A DNA stretch of 64,000 bases from the NCBI RefSeq assembly GCF_900103615.1, contig NZ_FNGW01000002.1:372001-436000 (forward strand), given 5' to 3'. The notes beneath the pieces are model-generated. The model had not been told where the DNA came from. It worked only from the letters and a program-made list of their open reading frames with translations, and did not search any database. The translations under genes and the position numbers were made by a program. Positions 8,243-15,460 of this stretch are shown piece after piece. The number at the start of each line of letters is the position of its first letter. Position 1 is the stretch's first letter. The stretch comes from Romboutsia lituseburensis DSM 797 (GTDB lineage: Bacteria > Bacillota > Clostridia > Peptostreptococcales > Peptostreptococcaceae).

Positions 8243-9907
8243 TTACTTAAGCTTATAAAGTCTAGATTCCCAAGGCTTTAAATACATAGTACTTAAATTT
8301 TCATGTTTATTAACCTCATAATTTGAAATTAATAAATTTTGATAATCTAAGACTTCTTTATCATATTCATATAAAGCTTCTCTATCACTTAGGTTACAAA
8401 TTACTATAAATTTTTCATTGTCTAATATTCTCTTATATGCAAAAATTTGATCGTTATCTTCCAAAATCAATTTATAATCCCCATATATTAGACATTTATT
8501 TTCTTTTCTTATTTTTATCATTTTCTTATAAAAATTAAGTATAGAATTTTCATCATTTAATTGTTTTTCTACATTTATACCAACGTAATTTGGATTTACT
8601 TTTATCCATGTTTTCCCTTTACTAAAACCAGCATTTAAACTATCATTCCATTGCATAGGTGTTCTTGTATTATCTCTAGAACTTGATGCAACTATATTTA
8701 ATGCATCTTCTTCATTTACACCTGACTGTAATAACTCTATATACTGATTTTTAGTTCTTACATCATCATAATCATCTATGTTATCATATCTAACATCAGT
8801 CATACCAATCTCTTGACCTTGATATATAAATGGAGTTCCTTTATGCATAAAGTAAACTAGCCCTAATGCTTTTGAACTTTCATTTAAATACTTTTTATCA
8901 TTTCCCCAAGATGAAACTATTCTAGTAACATCATGATTTTCTATATACAAAGCATTCCACCCATTGTTAGATAAAGTAGTTTGCCATTTATTCCAAATCT
9001 GTTTTAGATCTTTTATACTAAATGATTTTCCATTATCAGAATTCCATAAGTCTAAATGTTCAAATTGAAATAGCATATTAAATTTTCCATTATCTTCTCC
9101 TACCCATAAATGTGCTTCTTCTGCTTTTACGCCATTTGCTTCGCCTACTGTCATTATGTCATATTTATCAAATGTATTTTCTTTTAGTTCTTTTAAGTAT
9201 TTATGAATTCCATCTACATTCATATGCTTGCTAAAAGATGGAACGTATCTTAAATTATCTGGATTATCTAAATCTAGTAAACCCTCTTCTTTGTTTATAT
9301 GACTTATCGCATCTACTCTAAATCCGTCTATACCTTTGTCTAACCACCAATTTATCATCTCATATATAGCACTTCTCATATTTTTATTTTTCCAATTTAA
9401 GTCTGGCTGTTTTTTACTAAACAAATGTAAAAAATATTCATTTGTAGTTTCATCATACTCCCATGCTGATCCTTTAAATATACTCTCCCAGTTATTAGGT
9501 TCTATATCATTTTTGCCTTCTCTCCATATATACCAATCTCTTTTAGGACTCTCTTTAGAGCTTTTAGATTCTATAAACCATGGATGTTCATCACTTGTAT
9601 GATTTACAACTAAATCAATTATAAGCTTCATATCTCTTTTGTGAACCTCATAAAGTAATGTATCAAAGTCATTCATATCTCCGAAATCTTCCATTATATC
9701 TTGATAATCACTTATATCATAACCATTGTCATCATTAGGTGATTTATACATAGGACAAATCCAAATTACATTAATACCTAAGTCTTTTAAATAATCTAAT
9801 TTTGATATTACCCCTTTTAGATCCCCTATCCCATCATTGTTGTAATCCATGAAACTACGAGGATATATTTGATAAGCAACAGCTTCTTTCCACCATTTTT
9901 TATTCAT
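8243..9907 (-). CDS. malL: Alpha-glucosidase (GH13 subfamily 31, maltose type)
   Basis: A 554-residue GH13 alpha-glucosidase. The nucleophile is Asp199 in GFRVDA, the acid/base Glu256 in TVGEAN, and the third acid Asp326 in IENHDVTR; the N-terminal WWKEAVAYQIYPRSF and VNHTSDEHPWF motifs are typical. In this subfamily a Val after the nucleophile goes with alpha-1,6 cleavage and Ala/Thr with alpha-1,4; here it is Ala200, favouring maltose-like substrates. The ATG at 9907 has GGGAGGT 6 nt before it. An in-frame extension up to 10015 would read through the operator and promoter, so it is rejected. First gene of the operon with the PTS permease. Confidence 0.92.
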   Translation of the reverse strand: MNKKWWKEAVAYQIYPRSFMDYNNDGIGDLKGVISKLDYLKDLGINVIWICPMYKSPNDDNGYDISDYQDIMEDFGDMNDFDTLLYEVHKRDMKLIIDLVVNHTSDEHPWFIESKSSKESPKRDWYIWREGKNDIEPNNWESIFKGSAWEYDETTNEYFLHLFSKKQPDLNWKNKNMRSAIYEMINWWLDKGIDGFRVDAISHINKEEGLLDLDNPDNLRYVPSFSKHMNVDGIHKYLKELKENTFDKYDIMTVGEANGVKAEEAHLWVGEDNGKFNMLFQFEHLDLWNSDNGKSFSIKDLKQIWNKWQTTLSNNGWNALYIENHDVTRIVSSWGNDKKYLNESSKALGLVYFMHKGTPFIYQGQEIGMTDVRYDNIDDYDDVRTKNQYIELLQSGVNEEDALNIVASSSRDNTRTPMQWNDSLNAGFSKGKTWIKVNPNYVGINVEKQLNDENSILNFYKKMIKIRKENKCLIYGDYKLILEDNDQIFAYKRILDNEKFIVICNLSDREALYEYDKEVLDYQNLLISNYEVNKHENLSTMYLKPWESRLYKLK

Positions 9908-9918
9908 TTCTACCTCCC

Positions 9919-9940
9919 GTTGTGCAATCGATTGCACAAC
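9919..9940. promoter_or_regulatory. Perfect 22-bp palindrome, LacI-family (MalR-like) operator
   Basis: GTTGTGCAATC followed by its exact reverse complement, centred on the CG typical of LacI/GalR operators (GCAATCGATTGC core). It lies between the -10 box and the ribosome site of the alpha-glucosidase gene, so a bound repressor would block transcript elongation or clearance. No LacI-family gene is in this window. Confidence 0.8.
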
Positions 9941-9986
9941 TATTAAAAAAATATATGATTCAACGTCATCGAATCTTATTAAGCTT

Positions 9987-10018
9987 AATATATCATACGT
10001 TGAAAACATTTTCAACGT
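9987..10018 (-). promoter_or_regulatory. SigA promoter of the maltose operon with overlapping cre-like site
   Basis: On the minus strand, -35 TTGAAA (10010-10015) and -10 TATATT (9987-9992) are 17 nt apart. The -35 lies inside the inverted repeat ACGTTGAAAA-CA-TTTTCAACGT (9997-10018), which differs by one base from the CcpA consensus TGAAAACGTTTTCA. This arrangement predicts catabolite repression by promoter occlusion. Confidence 0.72.
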
Positions 10019-10050
10019 TTTTTTATATTTAATTATAGATTCTATAAATA

Positions 10051-10085
10051 AAAAAACTATCTAGATTAAATCTAGATAGTTTTTT
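10051..10085. terminator. Terminator downstream of reverse rubrerythrin 1
   Basis: The 16-bp arms AAAAAACTATCTAGAT and ATCTAGATAGTTTTTT are separated by TAA, 9 nt after the stop of the minus-strand gene at 10094. Confidence 0.85.
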
Positions 10086-10093
10086 TATTTATA

Positions 10094-10642
10094 TTAGTTT
10101 TTACCAAAGTGTCTTTCTAATAATCCTAGGAATGCTTTACCATGTCTTGCTTCATCTTTACACATTTCATGTACTGTATCATGTATTGCATCTAATCCTA
10201 ATTCTTTAGCTCTCTTAGCTATTTTTAATTTTCCTTCTGTTGCTCCATACTCAGCTTCAACTCTAGCCTTTAGGTTAGATTTTGTGTCTGCTACTACTAC
10301 TTCTCCTAATAATTCTGCAAATTTTGCTGCATGTTCTGCTTCTTCAAATGCTATTCTTTGATAAGCTTCTGCTACCTCTGGATATCCTTCTCTATCAGCT
10401 TGACGAGACATTGCTAAATACATACCTACTTCTGTACATTCCCCTACAAAGTTTGCTCTTAATCCTTCTAATATTTCTTCATCTATCCCTTGTGCTACTC
10501 CTATTCTGTGTTCATCTGCCCAAACCATTTCTCCACTCATTTCATTGAACTTTTCAGCCCCTACTTTACATACTGGACAAACTTCTGGTGCCATATCTCC
10601 TTCATGTATATATCCACATACTGTACAAACAAATTTTTTCAT
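10094..10642 (-). CDS. Reverse rubrerythrin 1 (rubredoxin-diiron NADH peroxidase)
   Basis: A 182-residue reverse rubrerythrin: the rubredoxin domain is N-terminal (Cys6, Cys9, Cys22, Cys25 in CTVCG and CPVC) and the ferritin-like diiron domain follows, with [27 protein letters not shown] and the C-terminal DEARHGKAF ligands. Such proteins reduce H2O2 and O2 in clostridia with electrons from NADH via a rubredoxin reductase. It is monocistronic with a sigma-B-type promoter upstream and a terminator downstream. Its diiron domain is almost identical to that of the neighbour at 10828 while the rubredoxin domain is clearly different. GGAGGAG lies before the ATG. Confidence 0.95.
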   Translation of the reverse strand: MKKFVCTVCGYIHEGDMAPEVCPVCKVGAEKFNEMSGEMVWADEHRIGVAQGIDEEILEGLRANFVGECTEVGMYLAMSRQADREGYPEVAEAYQRIAFEEAEHAAKFAELLGEVVVADTKSNLKARVEAEYGATEGKLKIAKRAKELGLDAIHDTVHEMCKDEARHGKAFLGLLERHFGKN

Positions 10643-10721
10643 AATTTAACTCCTCCTATTTTTTATTTATATTTAATTAATTCTTATTTTTTATTTATCA
10701 TTTATTGCTACACTATAGTAG

Positions 10722-10746
10722 ATACCCTGTAATTTTATGTTAAAAC
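10722..10746 (-). promoter_or_regulatory. Sigma-B-type promoter of reverse rubrerythrin 1
   Basis: On the minus strand, GTTTTA (10741-10746), 13 nt, then GGGTAT (10722-10727). This matches the Bacillus sigma-B pattern GTTTAA-N12-15-GGGTAT and has the same spacing as the promoter-like site of the second copy at 11443-11467. The start codon is about 80 nt further on. Confidence 0.65.
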
Positions 10747-10827
10747 ATAAATTAATATATTTTTTATTTATAATAATATCTAATAAAAATACAAATGATA
10801 TCCACAATTTATTTATAGCCTTTTACA

Positions 10828-11376
10828 CTAGTTTTTACCGAAATGTCTTTCTAATAATCCTAAGAATGCTTTACCATGTCTTGCTTCATCTTTACACATT
10901 TCATGCACTGTGTCATGTATTGCATCTAATCCTAATACTTTAGCTTTCTTAGCTATTTTTAATTTCCCTTCTGTTGCTCCGTACTCAGCTTCTACCCTAG
11001 CCTTTAAGTTAGCTTTTGTATCTGCTACTACTACTTCTCCTAATAACTCTGCAAATTTTGCTGCATGTTCTGCTTCTTCAAATGCTATTCTCTTATAAGC
11101 TTCTGCTACTTCTGGATACCCTTCTCTGTCTGCTTGACGAGACATTGCTAAATACATACCTACCTCTGTACATTCTCCTACAAAGTTTGCTCTTAATCCT
11201 TCTAATATTTCTTCATCTACCCCTTGAGCTACTCCTATTCTATGTTCATCTGCCCAATTCATTTCTCCTTTTACTTCTTCAAATGCCTCTGGCCCCTTTT
11301 TACATATTGGACATATTTCTGGAACTGTTTCTCCTTCATATACCCATCCACATGGTTTGCATACAAATTTTTTCAT
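10828..11376 (-). CDS. Reverse rubrerythrin 2 (tandem paralogue)
   Basis: A 182-residue reverse rubrerythrin with rubredoxin cysteines CKPCG (6 and 9) and CPIC (22 and 25) and all diiron ligands. From about residue 43 to the end it differs from copy 1 at only five positions. In the first 42 residues it differs at about seventeen, including the Pro/Trp changes next to the iron-binding cysteines, which may shift redox potential or partner choice. It is arranged head-to-tail with copy 1 but has its own sigma-B-type promoter and ribosome site. Role: peroxide and oxygen removal in an anaerobe. The C-terminal half was probably homogenised by gene conversion. Confidence 0.95.
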   Translation of the reverse strand: MKKFVCKPCGWVYEGETVPEICPICKKGPEAFEEVKGEMNWADEHRIGVAQGVDEEILEGLRANFVGECTEVGMYLAMSRQADREGYPEVAEAYKRIAFEEAEHAAKFAELLGEVVVADTKANLKARVEAEYGATEGKLKIAKKAKVLGLDAIHDTVHEMCKDEARHGKAFLGLLERHFGKN

Positions 11377-11442
11377 AATCTAACTCCTCCTGCCATTATC
11401 TATAGTTATTTTAATTATTTTTTATTTTAAGATACTATGTAT

Positions 11443-11467
11443 ATACCCGATGTGATTTTATATAAAC
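11443..11467 (-). promoter_or_regulatory. Sigma-B-type promoter of reverse rubrerythrin 2
   Basis: On the minus strand, GTTTAT (11462-11467), 13 nt, then GGGTAT (11443-11448), the same layout as upstream of copy 1. The flanks also share ATAAAAT.ACA just after the -35 element. Confidence 0.65.
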
Positions 11468-11595
11468 ATTTTTATAATTTAAAATTTTTATAGTTATTCT
11501 TTAATATTTATATTGAAGTTGTATAATTTATCTAAAAAAATTCAGTTAGTTTAAACATTTTCAGGAAAACATTTTTTCGATATTATTAACTTAAC

Positions 11596-11626
11596 ATTTG
11601 ATATAGCAAATTGGGTAATATCAAAT
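11596..11626. repeat. 9-bp inverted repeat upstream of msmX-like gene
   Basis: ATTTGATAT and ATATCAAAT are separated by 13 nt, about 70 nt before the ATPase start. It could be an operator for this gene. The rest of the 317-nt gap holds the sigma-B-type promoter of rubrerythrin 2 and AT-rich DNA without an open frame. Confidence 0.35.
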
Positions 11627-11693
11627 TTACTAAAAGAAAATAATTCATAGAGTTTTTATGAAAATAAATTTATAAAACAAGGGGAGAAATAAA

Positions 11694-12803
11694 ATGGCAG
11701 AGGTAATTTTAAAAAATATATGTAAATCATATTCGAATGGATTTAATGCAGTAAAAGATGTAAACATAGATATACAAGATAAAGAATTCGTAGTTTTAGT
11801 AGGCCCATCAGGGTGTGGAAAATCAACAACTTTAAGAATGATAGCAGGACTTGAAGAGATTAGTTCTGGTGAACTATATATAGGTGATAAAGTAGTTAAT
11901 GAAGTCGATCCTAAGGATAGGGATATAGCTATGGTTTTCCAAAACTATGCTCTATATCCACATTTATCTGTATACGATAATATGGCATTTGCTTTAAAAC
12001 TTAGAAAGTTACCAAAAGATGAAATTGATAAAAAAGTTAAGGAAGCTGCAAAAATATTAGATTTAGAACCTCTATTAGATAGAAAACCAAAAGCTTTATC
12101 AGGTGGACAAAGACAAAGGGTTGCTCTTGGACGTGCTATAGTTAGAAATCCTAAAGTTTTCTTAATGGATGAACCATTATCTAACTTAGATGCTAAACTT
12201 AGAACTGCCATGAGAACAGAAATAACTAAATTACACAAATCTCTTGGAACTACATTTATATATGTAACACATGATCAAGTTGAAGCTATGACTATGGCAG
12301 ATAGAATAGTTGTTATGAAGGATGGTATAGTGCAGCAAATAGCTACACCTCAAGATGTCTATGATATGCCTAACAACATGTTTGTTGCTGGATTTATAGG
12401 TGCTCCTCAAATGAACTTTATTGAGGCTACTCTAGTTGAAGAAAATGGAGAAATTCACGCAAAAAATGAAGTTATGAATATAGCTTTAAACAAGGGTGAG
12501 TGTTCAGCTTTAATATCTAAAGGATATGTTGGTAAAGAGGTTGTTTTAGGTATAAGACCTGAAGATATACATATAGAAGATGTATTTGTTGAAAATAGCT
12601 TAGACAGTACTTTTGAAGCGACAGTTGAACTTGGTGAACTTATGGGTGCCGAGATATATGCTTATCTGAAGTCTGGAAAAAGCAATATAACAGCTAGATT
12701 TGATGGTAGATATAAAATGAATATTGGCGATAAATTAAAATTAGCTATGGATAAACACAGAATACATGTATTTGATAAGGAAACACAAGAAGCTATAAGA
12801 TAA
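11694..12803 (+). CDS. msmX: Carbohydrate ABC transporter ATPase, MsmX/UgpC type
   Basis: A 369-residue ATPase of the CUT1 sugar-transporter class. Walker A is GPSGCGKST (37-45), Q-loop Gln83 in MVFQNYALYPH, signature LSGGQRQR (135-142), Walker B VFLMDE (155-160) and H-loop THDQ. The C-terminal third (about 240-369) is the OB-fold regulatory domain typical of MsmX/UgpC/MalK. No permease or binding protein is nearby, as expected for MsmX-like ATPases that energise several unlinked sugar permeases. It is a single gene with a terminator after it. GGGGAG precedes the ATG. Confidence 0.93.
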   Translation: MAEVILKNICKSYSNGFNAVKDVNIDIQDKEFVVLVGPSGCGKSTTLRMIAGLEEISSGELYIGDKVVNEVDPKDRDIAMVFQNYALYPHLSVYDNMAFALKLRKLPKDEIDKKVKEAAKILDLEPLLDRKPKALSGGQRQRVALGRAIVRNPKVFLMDEPLSNLDAKLRTAMRTEITKLHKSLGTTFIYVTHDQVEAMTMADRIVVMKDGIVQQIATPQDVYDMPNNMFVAGFIGAPQMNFIEATLVEENGEIHAKNEVMNIALNKGECSALISKGYVGKEVVLGIRPEDIHIEDVFVENSLDSTFEATVELGELMGAEIYAYLKSGKSNITARFDGRYKMNIGDKLKLAMDKHRIHVFDKETQEAIR

Positions 12804-12854
12804 TTAAATTTCTTTTTAAATGTTATATAAATAAACACGGCTTAGTGTTATATT

Positions 12855-12887
12855 AAAAAGTAAGATGATTATTCATCTTACTTTTTT
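12855..12887 (+). terminator. Terminator after msmX-like gene
   Basis: The arms AAAAAGTAAGATGA and TCATCTTACTTTTT surround TTAT, followed by a T-run, about 50 nt past the ATPase stop. Confidence 0.85.
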
Positions 12888-12929
12888 AATACTGTGATTT
12901 CTATGAAATTAAAAACTTAGGGGGATATC

Positions 12930-13694
12930 ATGCAAAATCTGATAGAATTCTTTGAAAATGAAACAAATAAAAAAATAAACATATTTAAATACTCTAATCA
13001 AAAGTTAAAATTAAATCAAAAGCTCGTAAGTTTTAATAATGAAATATATATTATTGAGACACATGAGAAGTTTAGTATTAGCAATCCGAGTGGTTATTTT
13101 TATATTATTTCTCAACAAAATTTAGATTTTGAAAATTTAAAAAGAGTGTTAGATAATTTATATGATGATATAGAAATATTTGAATATGAAAAGTTCGTAT
13201 TACTTAACTCTTCTAGTGAATTAGATATTAATTTATCAACACCTGAAATAATCGAATCTGAAACATATACAAATACACTAATTGCTTATATAGGTAAGAT
13301 AAATACTATTGAAACATTTAATACACGAATTTCTATTTTTAAAGACGTTATTCCATTTTTAAATAATAGTTCGAGTTCAACTAAATTTATAAATTTAAAT
13401 GATTTAACCATACATAAAGCTATAACTTTGATAAATAGTGAAAAATCATTTTATAGCTTAATTGACTTTCAAAGTATAAAAACTATGGATAAAAATTTAT
13501 TGCATACAGGGATAAGTTTTATAGAGAATGACTTAAATATTTCTAAAACTTCATCTTATTTATTCTTACATCGAAATACTCTTATATATAGGTTAGAAAA
13601 AATCAAGGAAATATTAGGTTTAGATATAAAAACATTTAAAGATGCTTTTATATTTTACATAAGTATAAAATCTTATTTTATATCTAAACTTTAA
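12930..13694 (+). CDS. PucR/CdaR-type transcriptional regulator
   Basis: A 254-residue protein whose last 60 residues carry the PucR C-terminal helix-turn-helix: ISKTSSYLFLHRNTLIYR (about 205-222) then LEKIKEILGLDIKTFKDA. The N-terminal 190 residues are not recognised and are rich in Asn, Lys and Ile. Regulators of this class (CdaR, PucR, SdaR) sense sugar acids or other small molecules. It follows the sugar ATPase gene on the same strand but after a terminator, so it has its own promoter; it may regulate that ATPase. GGGGGAT lies before the ATG. Confidence 0.8.
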   Translation: MQNLIEFFENETNKKINIFKYSNQKLKLNQKLVSFNNEIYIIETHEKFSISNPSGYFYIISQQNLDFENLKRVLDNLYDDIEIFEYEKFVLLNSSSELDINLSTPEIIESETYTNTLIAYIGKINTIETFNTRISIFKDVIPFLNNSSSSTKFINLNDLTIHKAITLINSEKSFYSLIDFQSIKTMDKNLLHTGISFIENDLNISKTSSYLFLHRNTLIYRLEKIKEILGLDIKTFKDAFIFYISIKSYFISKL

Positions 13695-13710
13695 TTAAAT
13701 TTTATTTTAA

Positions 13711-13748
13711 AATAAAAATAGTATAGTTTTTACTATACTATTTTTATT
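13711..13748. terminator. Terminator between PucR-type gene and reverse rubrerythrin 3
   Basis: The arms AATAAAAATAGTATAG and CTATACTATTTTTATT surround six bases. The genes converge here, and both could use it. Confidence 0.8.
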
Positions 13749-13807
13749 TAACCAATTAGTTGTATTTAGATTTAGTACTTATATATGATTTGGTAATGTT
13801 CTCTTTT

Positions 13808-14353
13808 TTATTTTTCAAAATATCTATTTAATAGTCCTAAAAATGCCTTACCATGTCTTGCTTCATCTTTGCACATTTCATGTACTGTGTCATGTACTGC
13901 ATCTATTCCTAGTTCTTTTGCTTTTTTCCCTAACTTAAGCTTTCCTTCTGCTGCACCATATTCTGCTTCTACTCTAGCCTTTAAGTTTGTTTTTGTACAA
14001 GGTGCAACTACTTCACCTAATAACTCCGCAAATTTTGCTGCATGTTCTGCTTCCTCATAAGCAATTCTTGTATAAGCTTCTGCTACTTCTGGATATCCTT
14101 CTCTATCTGCTTGTCTAGCCATTGCTAAGTACATTCCTACTTCTGTGCACTCACCTACAAAATTTGCTCTTAATCCTTCTACTAATTCTTCATCTAATCC
14201 TTGAGCTATTCCTACTCTGTGTTCATCCGCCCAAGTTAATTCACCCTTCATTTCATCAAACTTTTCTGGACCTACTCCACATACTGGACATTTTGAAGGT
14301 GGCTGTTCTCCTTCATGAATATATCCACATACTGTACATACAAATTTTTTCAT
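13808..14353 (-). CDS. Reverse rubrerythrin 3
   Basis: A 181-residue reverse rubrerythrin with Cys6, Cys9, Cys22 and Cys25 in the N-terminal rubredoxin domain and a complete diiron domain ([37 protein letters not shown]). It is more diverged from copies 1 and 2 than they are from each other, including a Cys in VAPCTKTN (about residue 120) where the others have VADT. Upstream, the sigma-B-like GGGTAT of the other copies is not conserved; a TATACT -10 with GTTTTA 17 nt away is the better promoter candidate. Role: peroxide and oxygen defence. GGAGG precedes the ATG. Confidence 0.94.
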   Translation of the reverse strand: MKKFVCTVCGYIHEGEQPPSKCPVCGVGPEKFDEMKGELTWADEHRVGIAQGLDEELVEGLRANFVGECTEVGMYLAMARQADREGYPEVAEAYTRIAYEEAEHAAKFAELLGEVVAPCTKTNLKARVEAEYGAAEGKLKLGKKAKELGIDAVHDTVHEMCKDEARHGKAFLGLLNRYFEK

Positions 14354-14572
14354 GTCATTACCTCCAACTTATTTTAATTCTTTATGTAGCTTTTTCTTAA
14401 AGTATACTTTTATATTATTTCTTTAAAACTTTAATTTATTCTACTTCTATATAATAGATATTTTTTACTAAATATATTTTTATAATCATTCTTTAATAAA
14501 TTAATAGTAATATTTTTATTTCTACTAAATAAAATAGGATTAGCTAGCTATTTAATCTAAGGAGGATTTTTA

Positions 14573-15145
14573 ATGAATTTAGCGAGTATATTACTTATAG
14601 CTTTCGCTCTTTCTATGGACGCTTTTGCAGTTTCGGTTACCAAAGGTATGACTCTAAATAAAGTTAACTACTCAATTTCTGGAAAAATAGCACTTTTTTT
14701 TGGTTTTTTTCAAGGTGTTATGCCTTTAATTGGCTGGTGTCTTGGCATACAATTTGAATCGTATATAAAATCCTATGATCATTGGATTGCTTTTATCCTA
14801 TTGGGCTTTATCGGATTAAAAATGATCTTTGATGCCAAAGATGATAAATCAGAAAGTAATTCTTTTAAATTAAATAATAAGGAACTTTTCATCTTATCAA
14901 TTGCTACTAGTATTGATGCTTTAGCTATTGGAGTAAGTTTTGCATTTTTAAAAATTAACATTATTCCTATCTGTATATCTATAGCCATTATAACTTTTTC
15001 AATATGTTTTCTAGGGGTTTTAATAGGAAAAAAAATCGGAAGCCTATTTAGAACTTCTGCTCAGATATTAGGCGGTATTATTCTTATTTTAATAGGATTA
15101 AATATATTAAATGATCATACTGGAATAATATCTAATATATTATGA
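14573..15145 (+). CDS. mntP: MntP-type manganese efflux pump
   Basis: A 190-residue, six-helix membrane protein with the two half-repeats of MntP: ALSMDAFAVSVTKGM (Asp near 16) and ATSIDALAIGVSFAF (Asp near 112). These acidic residues in the membrane bind Mn2+. The protein exports manganese and limits its toxicity. The length is that of E. coli MntP. An AAGGAGG site lies before the ATG. I see no yybP-ykoY riboswitch fold in the 220 nt upstream. Location next to peroxide-defence genes fits the Mn/oxidative stress link, but there is no shared transcript. Confidence 0.9.
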   Translation: MNLASILLIAFALSMDAFAVSVTKGMTLNKVNYSISGKIALFFGFFQGVMPLIGWCLGIQFESYIKSYDHWIAFILLGFIGLKMIFDAKDDKSESNSFKLNNKELFILSIATSIDALAIGVSFAFLKINIIPICISIAIITFSICFLGVLIGKKIGSLFRTSAQILGGIILILIGLNILNDHTGIISNIL

Positions 15146-15170
15146 TTGATATAAGTTTTATATTTTAATG

Positions 15171-15219
15171 AAAAACTATCACAAAATATAATTTTAATAT
15201 GTTTTGAGATAGTTTTTTT
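15171..15219 (+). terminator. Terminator after mntP
   Basis: AAAAACTATC and GATAGTTTTT close a longer imperfect stem (CAAAATAT with ATGTTTTG inside), followed by a T-run. The rest of the gap to 15460 is AT-rich; a possible promoter TTGATA (15378) - 16 nt - TAAAAT (15400) lies before the next gene. Confidence 0.75.
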
Positions 15220-15460
15220 TATATATCCATATACTATGTATAATAATTTTTGCTATAATATTCTATATTTATATTTATATACATTGATATAAAAATCAAT
15301 TTAAACTCATATAATATTTTTATATTTTATTTATTATAAGCAAAGATAGCAAAGTTACAATATTTTCACTTTACTATTTGATAAAAAACAAATATAATAT
15401 AAAATAGTTTAAATTCGAACTTTTTTTATTTCTTTTGTGAAATCACGGAGGTGGATAGAC

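Noticed and set aside
9908-10015. A 36-residue N-terminal extension of the alpha-glucosidase
   Set aside because: It would translate through the promoter and operator, has no ribosome site, and the GH13 fold begins normally at the ATG at 9907.
10282-11430. Leu-rich open frames on the plus strand across the two tandem rubrerythrin genes
   Set aside because: They are the reverse complement of Lys/Glu-rich coding DNA, lack ribosome sites and repeat in both copies because the genes are paralogues.
11555-11580. Two AAACATTTT direct repeats considered as cre sites
   Set aside because: They do not have the palindromic TGNAAR...CA layout; AT-rich chance is more likely.
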